A stretch of 64,000 nucleotides of DNA from Scolanthus callimorphus (Eukaryota > Cnidaria > Anthozoa > Actiniaria > Edwardsiidae). Below are positions 42,913 through 54,664 of the stretch, piece after piece (the first letter of the stretch is position 1; each line of letters begins with the position of its first letter). The stretch covers positions 13,365,399 through 13,429,398 of the forward strand of contig CM066912.1 in the NCBI GenBank assembly GCA_033964015.1, given 5' to 3'. A program made the position numbers and the translations under genes. The notes beneath the pieces were generated by a model, which was not told the origin of the DNA, did not search any database, and worked only from the letters and a program-made list of their open reading frames with translations.

Positions 42913-43777
42913 TTTCTCGCTTTAAAAACTCATTAAAAAGAATAAAAGATTCCTCCGCTTGTTGTGACAGATAGAGAGCGCACTCACGCGCACCGGTTAT
43001 CTTGTAATGAGCCTGCGATCTCAAAAGAAACAAATGCAGTCAGCGGAGTTAAGTGTTTCAAAGATGGCGGGAAATTTACAATATGAAATGATTCCTAAAA
43101 AATCAGGATTTAACCGAATCGAAATTTTTTTTCACAGAAGCTCATTACTTGATTAGAGGATTTTGCTCAAAAAGTCTCTCGAAAAGCATTAGTAGCACTT
43201 TAAGGGAAAGTATAACTAATGCGCCACACTAATTTACGACAAGAAAGTATAATAAGGTGCCAACTAAAAAAGACACTTAAATAAGAGCTACTAATTGGGC
43301 GACGCCAAGCGAGAAGGATCCTTATACGGTTTTTGTCAAATTTATATGTTGAAATGTTTTAGGCAGCCAATTTCTATATCTAAACATTGATGGTAGCGGA
43401 GCGCAAGCAGAGCACCATACCTATTGAGTTGATTTTGAAACGTCACGGGTAATTTAATTCATTTTTTCATTTCATTGATAGCGCCATGCCTCACTGATTA
43501 GTGCGTTGAAAAGCAATCACCCCATAGATAATTGTGTCGAAAGGTTGGTTGCCATAGGTGGTTCCTTTCGCGAGATATAATTTCTTTTATTCTTTCTGTA
43601 TAAAAACCTATAGCGTACGCCGTCCGTCCGTGTACACATGGAAACTGTACACATGGGAACCCTTTGTTATTTCTTTGAAAATGTAATATCTCGAAAAGGA
43701 TAAAACATGAAAAAAACATTCTTGGAGGAATTATATAGAGAAAAAGAGGCACATGATGCCTGGCTGACGTAACGTGA

Positions 43778-44253
43778 CGTCATTATCGTTCCAGTGAAAC
43801 TACTTTTGGCGGGAAATGTTGAGAGACGGCGCGCGCGCCTGCTCATATGGAGGACTGGGGACTTTTATTTTGAGAAGAAAATTATTCGGCACAGAAGCAA
43901 CATTTATTTCACTTTCCTTTTTATATTTTAACCATTTACCTGTGCTGAGGTTAGAAGTCTGAGGTTTTCGTATGCATTTTACAATCAAGGGAGATGCAGT
44001 CAAGCATCTTTATCACGTCATTATCGTTCCCGTGAAACTACTTTTGGCGGAAAATGTTGAGAGACGGCGCGCGAGCCTGCTCATATGGAGGACTGGGGAC
44101 TTTTATTTTGAGAAGAAAATTATTCGGCGCAGAAGCAACATTTATTTCACTTTCCTTTTTATATTTTAGCCATTTACCTGTTAGAAGTCTGAGGTTTTGG
44201 TATGCTTTTTACAATCAAAGGGAGATGCAGTCAAGCATCTTTATCACAGAAAT
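43778..44253 (+). repeat. 238-bp tandem duplication
   Basis: CGTCATTATCGTTCC(A/C)GTG starts units at 43778 and 44016. Each has GAGAGACGGCGCGCG and ends ..GATGCAGTCAAGCATCTTTA. The units differ by a few substitutions and a small deletion (GTGCTGAG missing in unit 2). No gene. Confidence 0.85.
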
Positions 44254-45863
44254 GGATTAAAAACTTCAGCTTATATCAACATTTACAGATATCGATTTAT
44301 GGATACTAAATGAGACTAAATGGGGGAACTTGGCTGTCTTGCCGACGTTTCGGGAATGGACGTTTCACGACTTTGGTTGCTAGAAAAAGCCGTGCCGTTG
44401 ATGTTATGGATTGCGGGTACATAACCTTGAGGTTTGGATTTTCAAGTTTAAATGGAATAGGTTTTTGTGAAATCCAATGTGGGACCCGTGCGAGATTTGG
44501 CCGTTTCTGAACTGTAGAGGATCGGGAAATTCTCACGAACGAGGACAAGCAATAGGCGTAACACAACTTCCTCGTCTGAGACGAAGAGTGTACTGTTGTA
44601 GAAACCAAGTGCTTTGTGATGTTGAAGCCATTTACGACAGAAATTGGACGAGAAACTGACTGGGCATTAATCATTAAAAAGATTCTATTACTTATATATT
44701 CACAAACTGTGTTGTGGAGAAAAGCAACATGAGCAGCTCAACTGAATTCTACAAATATTTGGGGTACATGTACTGGTAGTGTTAATGTTTTAGATATTTA
44801 AGCTTACATTGTGAAATTTTAGCAAAGGTCACACCTACTTGCATATCTGCCGTGGAAGATTCAATTTTATTTTTTGTCTGAAAGAAACATTTAGAAATGC
44901 ACTTCAAATTCATACTTCACACCAAAGTATTTCTCAGAGGGCAGTCTTCTTGCATGTAGTACTATCAGGGGAAAATATCCCCCAAACACCACTCATGAGT
45001 AAAAAAACAAATATCCATGATAGAGGTTTAATCGCTTGTAATAAACATAGTTTTAATATAATTAGTCTACAATTGTTTTAAATATAAAGACTGCAACATA
45101 GTCTGTGACTATTTTACCCATTAATGGTAACTTGCATGGGCTTGGGGAAATTTTTTCCTGTGGAAGCCTTTCCAAGACTAAGAATGGTTCTAACTTACTT
45201 CTTACTGGAGTTTTTGTCACCTGTTAGAAGTCCCTGGTTTCATTTTTTGTTAAATACCAGACACTGTAAATGTTGAGTAGTACATACAAGTAGGGGCTGG
45301 GCTGGTTACGAAGAGGAGGTGCGGGGAGAAGCAAAGGATTTTTGGGGGTTGGCATATATTTACTGTATTTGCTGACGGAAAATTCCAATTTTTGGTCCCA
45401 ATATTTTCATTATTCATTCATTCATTCATTCATTATTTATTTATTAGCACCTTATACAATAAGTACATTGGTTTGATACTAATAAATGATAGAAGTTGAG
45501 AGACATGAAGGGTTAACTTGCAATCGAGATTTCATGCAGTCAGTTACATATTTCGCGATATCAGATTGGGTAGATGAATTAGTTGGATTGATAATTAATG
45601 GGAAACAGCCCTAAACTACAAAGAGATCACGATGGTAGGCTTCATGGACCTATTATACAAAGTGACTTGAAATGGGATTCTTTACAATCTTGTTGGGCTT
45701 TCAAAGTTTGAGAGTACCCACCGGGACTGGTTCACACTTTGTGAGGATATCAAACTCCTACCATGAAACTTTTCTTTGCCATAGGGGACCAACATACATT
45801 GTAATTATAAGCTCGATTTGACCAGTCTGACCCAGGAGTTCAAGTGATACATGTCAAAAATAC
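44254..45863. other. Non-coding
   Basis: Includes a CATT-type simple repeat near 45408-45432. Open frames at 44306-44674 (minus) and 44839-45081 (plus) show no recognisable domain. Confidence 0.4.
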
Positions 45864-45865
45864 AA

Positions 45866-46090
45866 CAATCAGAATAATTAGAACTCATTGTGTCTCATGA
45901 TCATTTCCTAAATCTACGAAATTGGTGCTCTTTTCAAAGGACCCTGGTTCACTCCTGGGTTTTAACAACCCAATTTTGAGGATTTTGGAAATGATCAGCA
46001 GCTGTTTGGATTTGAGGGTAGAATGGATATAAGTTAATTGGGAGAATTCTGTTTTACGAAGTACATAATGAGTTCTAATTATTCTGATTG
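45866..46090. mobile_element. Foldback MITE
   Basis: CAATCAGAATAATTAGAACT.. at 45866 pairs with ..AGTTCTAATTATTCTGATTG ending 46090. The inner segments GATCATTTCC (45899) and GGAAATGATC (45986) also pair. Confidence 0.65.
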
Positions 46091-49000
46091 TTATATTTCA
46101 GGAAATGCTCCCTCAAAGGAAATTTGGTAATTCTAGGCGTCAAGACAAAAAAATTGTAAACATTCTTTGCACTCGCAGATGAAATTGTCTATGAAAACAT
46201 CAAAAAACCACCAGCTATGCAGGGGCATAGCCAGAATTTTGTCAAGGAGGGCACAGACCTGTCAAGGAGGGCACAGAGGGGGAGGCAGACTTTTTGTTGC
46301 TATTTTCTATATATATTTAAAATGTTTCCCATATGTTTACATTACTTTTTGACTATGCCAGCCCTGCTAGAGTATGTTGAAACTTTATTACTTTGCTTCC
46401 CATCACTTTTTTAGAAATTTTCACAGTGGAAATTTATGGAATTTTATTAGTAAGGATGATCTTTAAAGCATTTATAAATACTGCAAACTTCCACAGGTTT
46501 TTTTTTATGTTAGAGCTTTCACAAAATCAGATGCAGTTATTAAAGTTATGATATCAGATATCAAAATATATGTTTCTAAAGCTTGATACCTTTTTTCATT
46601 TGTTATAATCACTGGAAGCTCCGCTTTTAGGCGGTGCCTAAATCTATATATTACCATTTGTCGAAATTTAGTACGTTTAAAATTCTCAATTTTCTCAAGG
46701 GATTATATGGAAATTCTAAGCTTTTTTTTGCATTTTTCTCAAACGTATGAAATTCTGTATAAGGTCCCTTCTCGTTCGGAGACGCCATGAGTTCGACGTC
46801 CGCCATACACACTTTGACTATTCAGGTTTTATTACAACTGTACGCTCGAGATCGCTTAGGCTCAAATTGTTTCGATCGTGTTTATATACAGTATTTACAA
46901 CGTGCTCTTCTAAAGGACTATTGACTACAGCGTTCTTTAAGTTGCCATAATATTAAGATTCACATTTAGGGGGCATCTGCTATTAAGTACCCTCCTCAAA
47001 TGCGTGTGCAGGTGTTTCTGTTTGTATATGAGTTTTGTAAATTGTTGGAAAACAGTTACGTATTCCTTTTGCCAGGAGGAACGTTGAATGGTATTTTCCA
47101 GGAGAGACTCAGTTTCAATCAGAAAATAAGGGGTAGACAATGTTCTATTGTCAACTAGAAGGAAAATATCAAACGATACGATAAAGCAACAAAGCTAGCT
47201 TGACAAGACGACTAATTTTCAAACAGGACATTTTTCTCACCGAAAACTGTAAAACAATTTTTCCAGCAGAACATCGTTTGAATCGAACATCGAACATTTT
47301 TTTAGCTTAAAAAATGTCTGTCGCCCGCTTTGCAACGCGGCTGTGGTAAACAAACGAAATGTGCAAGGCGCTCCAAATGTGCCAGGCGTTCCTCGCTTTG
47401 CCCTGTTCTGTTGCGCCGCAACTCGGAGAACGTTCACAATGGCAGTCAACGCGTACGGCAGTGAAGTATGACCTAGTGTGCCAGGAAAATGACGACCTCC
47501 AAACGCTCAAAAAGTGGCCCCGAAGTATTTTCGTATCATACGAAATTCGATACCACGGCCGCGTTGCATGACGGTCGACAGACAAGATGGATTGTATCAG
47601 AGTTTTGAACGACATGATGAATGGCACCGAATGACATCTACTTATTTGAATCTACTTATTTGTTGTCAAAAACGCCTCGGGCCTGCGGTAAATGTTATAA
47701 CGTTTAAGTTAAAAAAATCACGAAGAACTACGGTAGACGATTAACACTGAAAAAGCGACTATCAATCAGCGGGGTTCAATATGTCGCACTTATAAGGTAT
47801 ACATAGACTACATATAAGGTAATCGGTGATGTAATTCTAGTTACAAAATCTTAGCCCGTTAAGACTAGAACACCGTCAGAGAATAAACACAGACAAAGTG
47901 GTTTTGAATATAAAAAAAATGTGCGATAAGTCGATCTTGTGATCTTATACCCGAATCCGTTAGATGTTCGAAAGGTGGCTAATTTCCACGCTTTGATAAT
48001 GGTTGCCTTTTAGGAAATACGAGATAGATTGATCCACTCTAAAATTAAACAAGGACGAACAAAACAGCAATCAAATAAACTATAACATTGATTATTATAC
48101 AATATAGCTACAAACGGTATAACGCGCGTTGACTGGTCCAACTCTATGTTCTTTTCCACCGACATATCACCAAATCATTCTGCGGTGAATGATTTCAAAT
48201 TAGTAACTTTCTCAATCACGCGTGCTCTATTTCGCCAATAAAGTCATGAAAAGTTGTGCTCTAATACTAAAAGCAGTAATTGACAAAATGAAATGTGAAC
48301 TTTAGGAAGATCGTACGATATTGACGGTATTTTAAATGCGTATTTGTAAGAATAATTAATATGAAAAAATACAATTGTTGTCCAATTCAGATATTGTTTT
48401 AGGTACGCTGCTCAATCTATTTTCTTGTTGGCATCAAATAGGCTTACCCTTAATCAGGAAATAGCCAGGGGCAACCTGTAGTCATTGCATATACAAGCTT
48501 GCATCTTCAACTCTGGAACTTTTTCATTTCACCTTTTCCTCAATTAAATGCACAAGCGTTAAGCAGTTAACAAACGTAGCTATGTTATCATTTACACAGT
48601 TGCTAAGTTTTCATTTAAGATGTGCCGCAAAAGTTAAAATTCTGACAACATGCTTTCTTTGTATTTTCAAAAATAAACATCTGCTCCCTGTGTTAATCAG
48701 CCTTAAGAAATACAGGGGTAATAACCAAACAAGAAGTTGGGAAAAAAACGTCTTTTTTAATTTTTCCTGCTAATGTTCTGTACTAATGTGTTTATTTTCT
48801 ATGCAGGTGAAAGATGTCCTGAAATGCTTTGAAAGCACTAGTATATAAGTCTCAAGTGAAGTGAGAACCATTTAAAATGCTCTGTCAATTGAAAAAGAAA
48901 AGGGGTCGACCATTTAACTCTTGGGGGGGGGGGGATTTTTATACCTATGTTACAGAGTGAACTAAATTATTTTCCAATAAGAAAGAAGGGTTTTATTCAC

Positions 49001-49236
49001 CATTTTGCTGTGTAGGAAAATTCTCTTCGAAAAAGCTCCCCCCCCCCCCCCCCCCCCCTTCAAAAGTTTAATTTTCAAATTAACGCTCTAACAACAAATA
49101 AATATATATGTGTGTATTACAGTTATATGTTATGATGTTGAGAATTCATAAAACTTTGATTCGGAGTTTTTGGCGGGAATTCACTCAGTGAAAATTTTCG
49201 AGTTTTTCTCTAACTTTCTCTCGTTTCTTTATCGCC
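46091..49236. other. Non-coding with scattered repeat pieces
   Basis: GTCAAGGAGGGCACAGA is duplicated at about 46241 and 46261. A third GAAGCTCCGCTTTTAGG copy lies at 46614-46653. 47330-47590 is GC-richer but its open frames on both strands have no domain and no clear splice sites. Poly-G at about 48924-48933 and poly-C at 49038-49058. Confidence 0.4.
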
Positions 49237-49642
49237 ATGGAATCGGAAGAAACCCCGTATTTCACTCTTAGTAGCAAAAACTCGGACTTCAACGTTGATC
49301 AGTTAGCTAAAAGCAAAAAAAAAAACACAAAGAAAGCGATTTGAGAAATGGTGCCCCAAGCGAGACGTTGCTGTCGATTTTACCATCGTAAAACCAGAGT
49401 CAAAACAGAGAAAGGGAAGCCAGGCGTCATAATTCTACGGAAATTCTACGCCGAAGTCAAAACAGAGAAAGGGAAGCCTTGACGCCCAGTGCTCTGACAG
49501 GAATTAGTGCTGCGATTCATCGCCAAATCACATCTGCACCGGTCAGCCGAAACCTCAACCATTCCTTCAAGATAGTGAATTCATGGCAGCCAATAAGATG
49601 TTCGAAGGGAAGGCGAAGTTTACTAAAGAAAATAATGTGTAA
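49237..49642 (+). pseudogene. Crypton/DUF3504-like recombinase N-terminal remnant
   Basis: ATG at 49237 starts MESEETPYFTLSSKNSDFNV and soon reaches a stop after KNTKKAI. Further on, in other frames, come FYAEVKTEKGKP, SALTGISAAIHRQITSAPVS and DSEFMAANKMFEGKAKF, in the order expected for the N-terminal DNA-binding region of Crypton-derived (ZMYM/QRICH1/KCTD1-type, DUF3504) proteins. The segment GTCAAAACAGAGAAAGGGAA is duplicated (49400 and 49457), and several stops and shifts break the frame. The C-terminal catalytic half is absent. Recognition is from memory of the family pattern. Confidence 0.6.
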
Positions 49643-49879
49643 CCTGTAACCGGAACACAAACTCGCCATTCAGTCTGGGGGATTAGTACTTAATTCGACT
49701 GCCACGGACAGAACACCGACGGAAAATGGAGGGAGGGATCCGGAGATATTGGTTGAATTTATTTGATTTTTGCTGTGCTTTCATTTCGAATATAGTAATT
49801 AGGGTGGGCAATTAGACGTCTGAAACCGCGTGTAAATTGCTTTATTGCTGTACACAAAATACAGTTTCAGAGACGAATC

Positions 49880-50032
49880 ATGCCTGCGCCGTACAGTGAA
49901 GACCTTCGTTGGCGAATGATATCGCTTCGTTTTTTTCGGGGCTGTCTACACGAGAGAACTGTTGAGAGAACCGTAGCGAAATATTTTGAATTCTCTGAGG
50001 TAAAGGCTCTCTATAAGCACGTACCACCATGA
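49880..50032 (+). pseudogene. DDE transposase N-terminal (HTH) fragment
   Basis: A 50-codon ORF. MPAPYSEDLRWRMISLR resembles the start of IS630/Tc1-type (DDE_3) transposases in animals (xxPYSEDLRWRI), followed by ERTVERTVAKYFEF like the recognition helix segment. A GAG|GTAAAG donor-like site is at 49999/50000. No DDE catalytic region follows. Confidence 0.5.
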
Positions 50033-50330
50033 ATTTTGGTTGGAGAAATAATTAGAGAACGCATTTCAGGAAACGAGCTTTTTTTTCTCAAACACATTTC
50101 TTGGTAGCGGGGAAAATCCAAATCTGCTTATCAAAAGTAAAATCAGGGAAATAAATTTTCTGAAATATATTCTATTACGTCTGTGATATTTAAAAAGATA
50201 GGTATTCACTGTTCGTGCCCACTTATTGCTCTAAACAAATCACCTCGCAGTCCCATGATCACTTTCGGTCTACTCTTTGGTATTTTCTCTTTTCTCTTGG
50301 GCACCGACAACGTTTCTTGTAAAGGCTATA

Positions 50331-50893
50331 TACGGAAACGCTATAATGTCCATAAGCTTGTGTGTCACAACCATTGCCCAGAATATAACGCTTGTCATCA
50401 TAGGGAGAGAGGCTCGTTTTGTTTAGGGTCACCGTTTAGCCCTTTTTTTTGTGGTGGAATACTAATTTTGTGGTGGAGGTCAAAGGTCACGTCAGAGCCA
50501 CGTCAGGAATGTTGTGGTGGAGGTCAAACGTCACGTCAGAGTCACGTCAAGAATGTTGAGGCGGCGGTCAGGAATGTAAAGAATGTAGGGTATCAGGTTA
50601 CCTACATTATGTGGATTGACGCCAGCACTTTATAAGCCAGCACCGGAAGTGGATTATAGACTAGCACCGGAAGTGAATTATAGACTAGCACCGGAAGTAG
50701 TTTATAGACTAGCACCGGAAGTGAATTTTATAGACTAGCAAAAGGGGCCCTTACTTGAAAAAAAAAGAGGGGAGGTGGGGTACCCCTTGTTTGAAAAAAG
50801 GAAGGGTTGGAAAGGTATCTCCCCTTGTTTGAAAAAGTGGGGAGGGTATCTCCCCTTGATTGAAACATCTGAGCTTTGTTCTACTGTGTTTCA

Positions 50894-50925
<32 letters not shown>

Positions 50926-51604
50926 CGTCTCGCCTTTCTACCCTTCCCAGTTCCAGGGGGGACGTTAAAGAACCACTGGGGACGTAATAAACCCTCTGGC
51001 AGTGACCACCCTCAGTGTCTGTGCTTATGACCGCTTGGCTGCCAGTGGCGCCCTTGGGACCCAGCGCAATTCAGCTTACGAGCTGCGAGTTTGGGGAGTC
51101 GGTCGTACAAACGTACGTAAAAAGGAAGGGGGGGGGGGGGGGTACCCCCTTTTGCTAGTCTATAAAATTCACTTCAGGTGCTAGTCTATAAACTACTTCC
51201 GGTGCTAGTCTATAATTCACTTAAGGTGCTAGTCTATAATCCACTTCCGGTGCTGGCTTATAAAGTGCTGGCGTCAATCCACATAATGTAGGTAACCTGA
51301 TACCCTACATTCTTTACATTCCTGACCGCCGCCTCAACATTCTTGACGTGACTCTGACGTGACGTTTGACCTCCACCACAACATTCCTGACGTGGCTCTG
51401 ACGTGACTTTGACCTCCACCACAACATTCCTGACGTGGCTCTGACGTGACCTTTGACCTCCACCACAAAATTAGTATTCCACCACAAAAAAAGGGCTAAA
51501 CGGTGACCCTAAACAAAACGAGCCCCTCTCTCTATGATGACAAGCGTTATATTCTGGGCAATGGTTGTGACACACTAGCTTATGGACATTATAGCGTTTC
51601 CGTA
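50331..51604. mobile_element. Very long foldback element (arms over 400 bp)
   Basis: The left arm 50331-50747 and right arm 51147-51604 are near-complementary along their length. Each holds about four copies of a 24-bp unit TATAGACTAGCACCGGAAGT and copies of a roughly 45-bp unit with GGTGGAGGTCAAAGGTCACG: two on the left, three on the right, so the arms differ by one repeat. The loop of about 400 bp carries a SINE-like piece. The ORF at 50183-50635 lies in the arm and looks accidental. Confidence 0.85.
50880..51115 (+). mobile_element. SINE-like segment in the foldback loop
   Basis: TTTCGGATGAGACAATAAAC.. GAGGTCCCGTCT then GACGTTAAAGAACCACTGGG match the second SINE-like copy at 54.4 kb and the GATGAGACGTTAAACCGAGG core common in marine invertebrate SINEs. 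No A/B box was verified. Confidence 0.5.
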
Positions 51605-52783
51605 TAGTTGTATAGATCTTTTATAGTTTATATCCTACTCTTGTATAGGAAAATTTATAGTTTTGCATTCCTATATCCACTGTTTTATAGGTTAGGCCCT
51701 ACTCGTGTATATAAAAACCTGTATTATTGTATTGCTATTTGTAACCACCTATTTTTAGTACTAATAAATATAGTAACAAGTATATGGTTGTTTTGTGATC
51801 TTAGAGCATATGCACGCTATTCCTATAATAGGATATATTATTAACTATAACTATTGATATTATTACTATGCTATATATATACTCTAAACTACTATTTTTT
51901 TTCTTATCTAGCTATTGGTACTAAAAATGTATAATATAATTTCTAACTTCTAATTACCTTCTGCAATATATAATTATCCTTTACTTCCCTCTTTAGTATG
52001 TCTGGGCAAGCCCCTTTGATGAGCGGACAAGTCTGGGCAAGTATAGACAACCTATTGTTTTCGAGACTGACGTCATTTTCAATTGCGTGACTTGAGACGC
52101 CACTTTTTCGCTTGTGACGCAACGCTCATGGTGGATTCATAGATCCACCGTGATCCACCGGTCGTAGAACTCTTACTTTGTATACTACTTAGCAGAGTAG
52201 ATTTTTATTTTTTATTCTGAAACTCATGAATAGTCAATCAGGCAAACACAATGGAAATCAGGACAATGAAGGCCGTTTGTATACACCGATAGAAATTATC
52301 ATTTTGGGGAGTCCATGAATATTTTCAGGGAACAGCTGTTCTGATTGGTTGCCATATCATAATGGTGCTCAATCAGCCAGAAACGATATAGAACTGCTGC
52401 GCACTGAGCTGAATCTGATATAGAACTCCGGTGACGTCAGAGTTATATATCAGATCCAGTTCAGTGAGCACAGTTCTCTATCAATGGAGACCCCATCTCT
52501 TACAAACGCTCTGTGGTCATGATTTCCACCTTTCCCCGTAACCTACGAAAAAAGAACGCATGTTAGAAATGAATACGTGCATTTTGTAAAACGATAGTTC
52601 ATTTATCACATATATTAATTTTCGGTGGCCATAATTTAAACATCGAACGACGACTCGGGCAGTGCCGAGCACCCTTCTGTGAACATTTCGTGAAACGAGC
52701 CAAAACGGACATCTTTGACAATTATTTGGTAATACTTGAGTTGAATTGGGCTCAAAATCATGCACAGATAAACGAAATTTATC
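51605..52783. other. Non-coding, AT-rich
   Basis: 51600-51960 is very AT-rich (TATA-type). No gene recognised. At 52390-52470, TGATATAGAACT and AGTTATATATCAGATC form a loose inverted repeat. Confidence 0.45.
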
Positions 52784-53042
52784 GACCAATGGTCAAAATT
52801 TGCCATGTCTTGAAAATTGAGGGGGAGGGGTGGTCTATGATAATCATGAACTGCCCTATGTAACTGCAAGTACCATGGGACTTGAGACTGGAGGTATACC
52901 CCTTGCCAATTGGTGACCAATGGTCAAAATTTGCCATGTCGTGAAAATTGAGGGGGAGGGGTGGTCTATGTTAATCATGAACTGCCGTATGCAACTGCAA
53001 GTACCATGGGACTAGAGATTGGAGGTATACCCCTTGCCAATT

Positions 53043-53346
53043 CATAGTTCCGATGAAACAATGGAGTCATTTCATGCTATCTGGAGATACCAATCAGACA
53101 GGAAAGATTCTCCCTCGGGAACTGATCTTGTCCCACAAACAGTATTTCAGGACTTCCGAAATCAGTCCGATGTGCAGCACTTTTTTGCCTTTTATGACAG
53201 TATAAACTGAGATCATCTGAAGATAAGGATATCTGGTAATCCTAAACGGGATCGGAATATTTTTGGACTTTTTTTAAGGAAAACCCTGGTTTGTTTGTGG
53301 GACATAACAACAGTAACTATGGCTTTGAATGACAGGTCGGAACTAT
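53043..53346. mobile_element. 304-bp TIR element in the satellite
   Basis: The ends are CATAGTTCCGA and TCGGAACTATG. AATT at 53039-53042 and 53347-53350 is a 4-bp target duplication; intact monomers read GCCAATTGG here. It contains a short open stretch (SDRKDSPSGTDLVPQTVFQD) of unknown origin. Confidence 0.8.
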
Positions 53347-53471
53347 GAATTGGCGACCAATGGTCAAAATTTGCCATGTCTTGAAAATTGAGGGGGAGGG
53401 GTGGTCTATGATAATCATAAACTACCCTATGTAACTGCAAGTACCATGGGACTTGAGACTGGAGGTATACC

Positions 53472-54120
53472 TAGGCTCAAGTCGATTGTGCTAGTAAAAC
53501 TGGCATATTATGCTAGTAGCACTGCTCGTTTTTTATCCAAATTATGCTCAAATTATGCTCGTTTTTCAAAATTATGCTACTTTTTTCAATATTATATGCT
53601 CGACAAAAAATGGGCAAAACAGTAAGAAAGGTGAGTTTATTAACTTTTATATTAATAAATCTCTTAGATGAGATAAGTAATACTGTGCGGGCTGCTTTAG
53701 TGGTTTTAAGTATCCGATCTCTAGCACTGTCAGCTCTTTTGGGTCCTTGCAAGACCTGAAAGTTCTCGGGCTCTGCTTCGCGCGGGGGTGGAGGACGCCA
53801 TTTTGTCACGTTGTCACACCTGTGAGAGTGGGACTGGGAACAAGGTTTTCTAGACTTCCGGTTCCGGTTCTTCCCAACAAAAAACTAAAAAACTATCCCA
53901 ACTAGGCCCTAGACATCGCCGACCGTTTATTTGGAGAGCTTATTTTATGTCTGAAGTCAATTTATCATTTACCCTAAGGGATATTTGAGCCTGGTTTTAG
54001 CACTTCAGGTCTTCAAAATACAAATTATGCTAGCATTGCTTTTTGACAAAAAATCTAAAAACTATGCTCGTTTTGACAAATTATGCCAAAAATTATGCTA
54101 GCACAATCGACTCGAGCCTA
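53472..54120. mobile_element. hAT-like non-autonomous element
   Basis: The ends TAGGCTCAAGTCGATTGTGC (left) and its complement (right) differ at one position in 23. GGTATACC at 53464-53471 and 54121-54128 is an 8-bp target duplication, and the empty site is seen in the other monomers. The 8-bp duplication and TAG start fit hAT. 649 bp, no transposase. Confidence 0.85.
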
Positions 54121-54381
54121 GGTATACCCCTTGCCAATTGGCGACCAATGGTCAAAATTTGCCATGTCGTGAAACTTGAGGGGGAGGGGTGGTCTATGAT
54201 AACCATGAACTGCCCTATGTAACTGCAAGTACCATGGGACTTGAGATTGGAGGTATACCCCTTGCCAATTGGTGACCAATGGTCAAAATTTGCCATGTCG
54301 TGAAAGTTGAGGGGGAGGGTGGTCTATGATAATCATGAACTGCCCTATGTAACTGCAAGTACCATGGGACTTGAGATTGGA

Positions 54382-54627
54382 GGATTGGCGTCTTCTCGGA
54401 TAAGGACGTTAAACCGTAGGCCCCGTCTCTCACATACACTACACTAACCGGAACCAGAGGGACGTTAAAGAACCACTAGGACCGTCGGAAGTTGCCCAAC
54501 CTCAGTGTCACAGAACTCACAATACTAACACACACTCATGTTTATAAAGCTGGTTCTTATAGGATGAGTTATCCATTAATGTAAAGCGCTTTGAGCCGCG
54601 AGGATAAAGCGCTATATAAGCACGTTA

Positions 54628-54660
<33 letters not shown>
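54382..54660 (+). mobile_element. SINE with ATT tail inserted in the satellite
   Basis: Starts about ATTGGCGTCTTCTCGGATAA, with GGACGTTAAACCGTAGGCCC and GACGTTAAAGAACCACTAGG, and ends TAAAGCGCTATATAAGCACG followed by about ten ATT units. AAGCGCTATATAA plus a trinucleotide tail is a common 3' end of LINE-mobilised SINEs. Satellite sequence resumes at TATACCCC. Confidence 0.7.

Positions 54661-54664
<4 letters not shown>

Noticed and set aside
47237..47744. GC-richer patch with four overlapping frames on both strands
   Set aside because: No domain, no shared frame signal and no convincing splice sites; coding on either strand cannot be supported.
50183..50635. 150-codon ORF with a hydrophobic start and several Cys
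   Set aside because: It extends into the left arm of the long foldback and its repeats; the peptide repeats follow DNA repeats (CCGGGQTSRQSHVKN).
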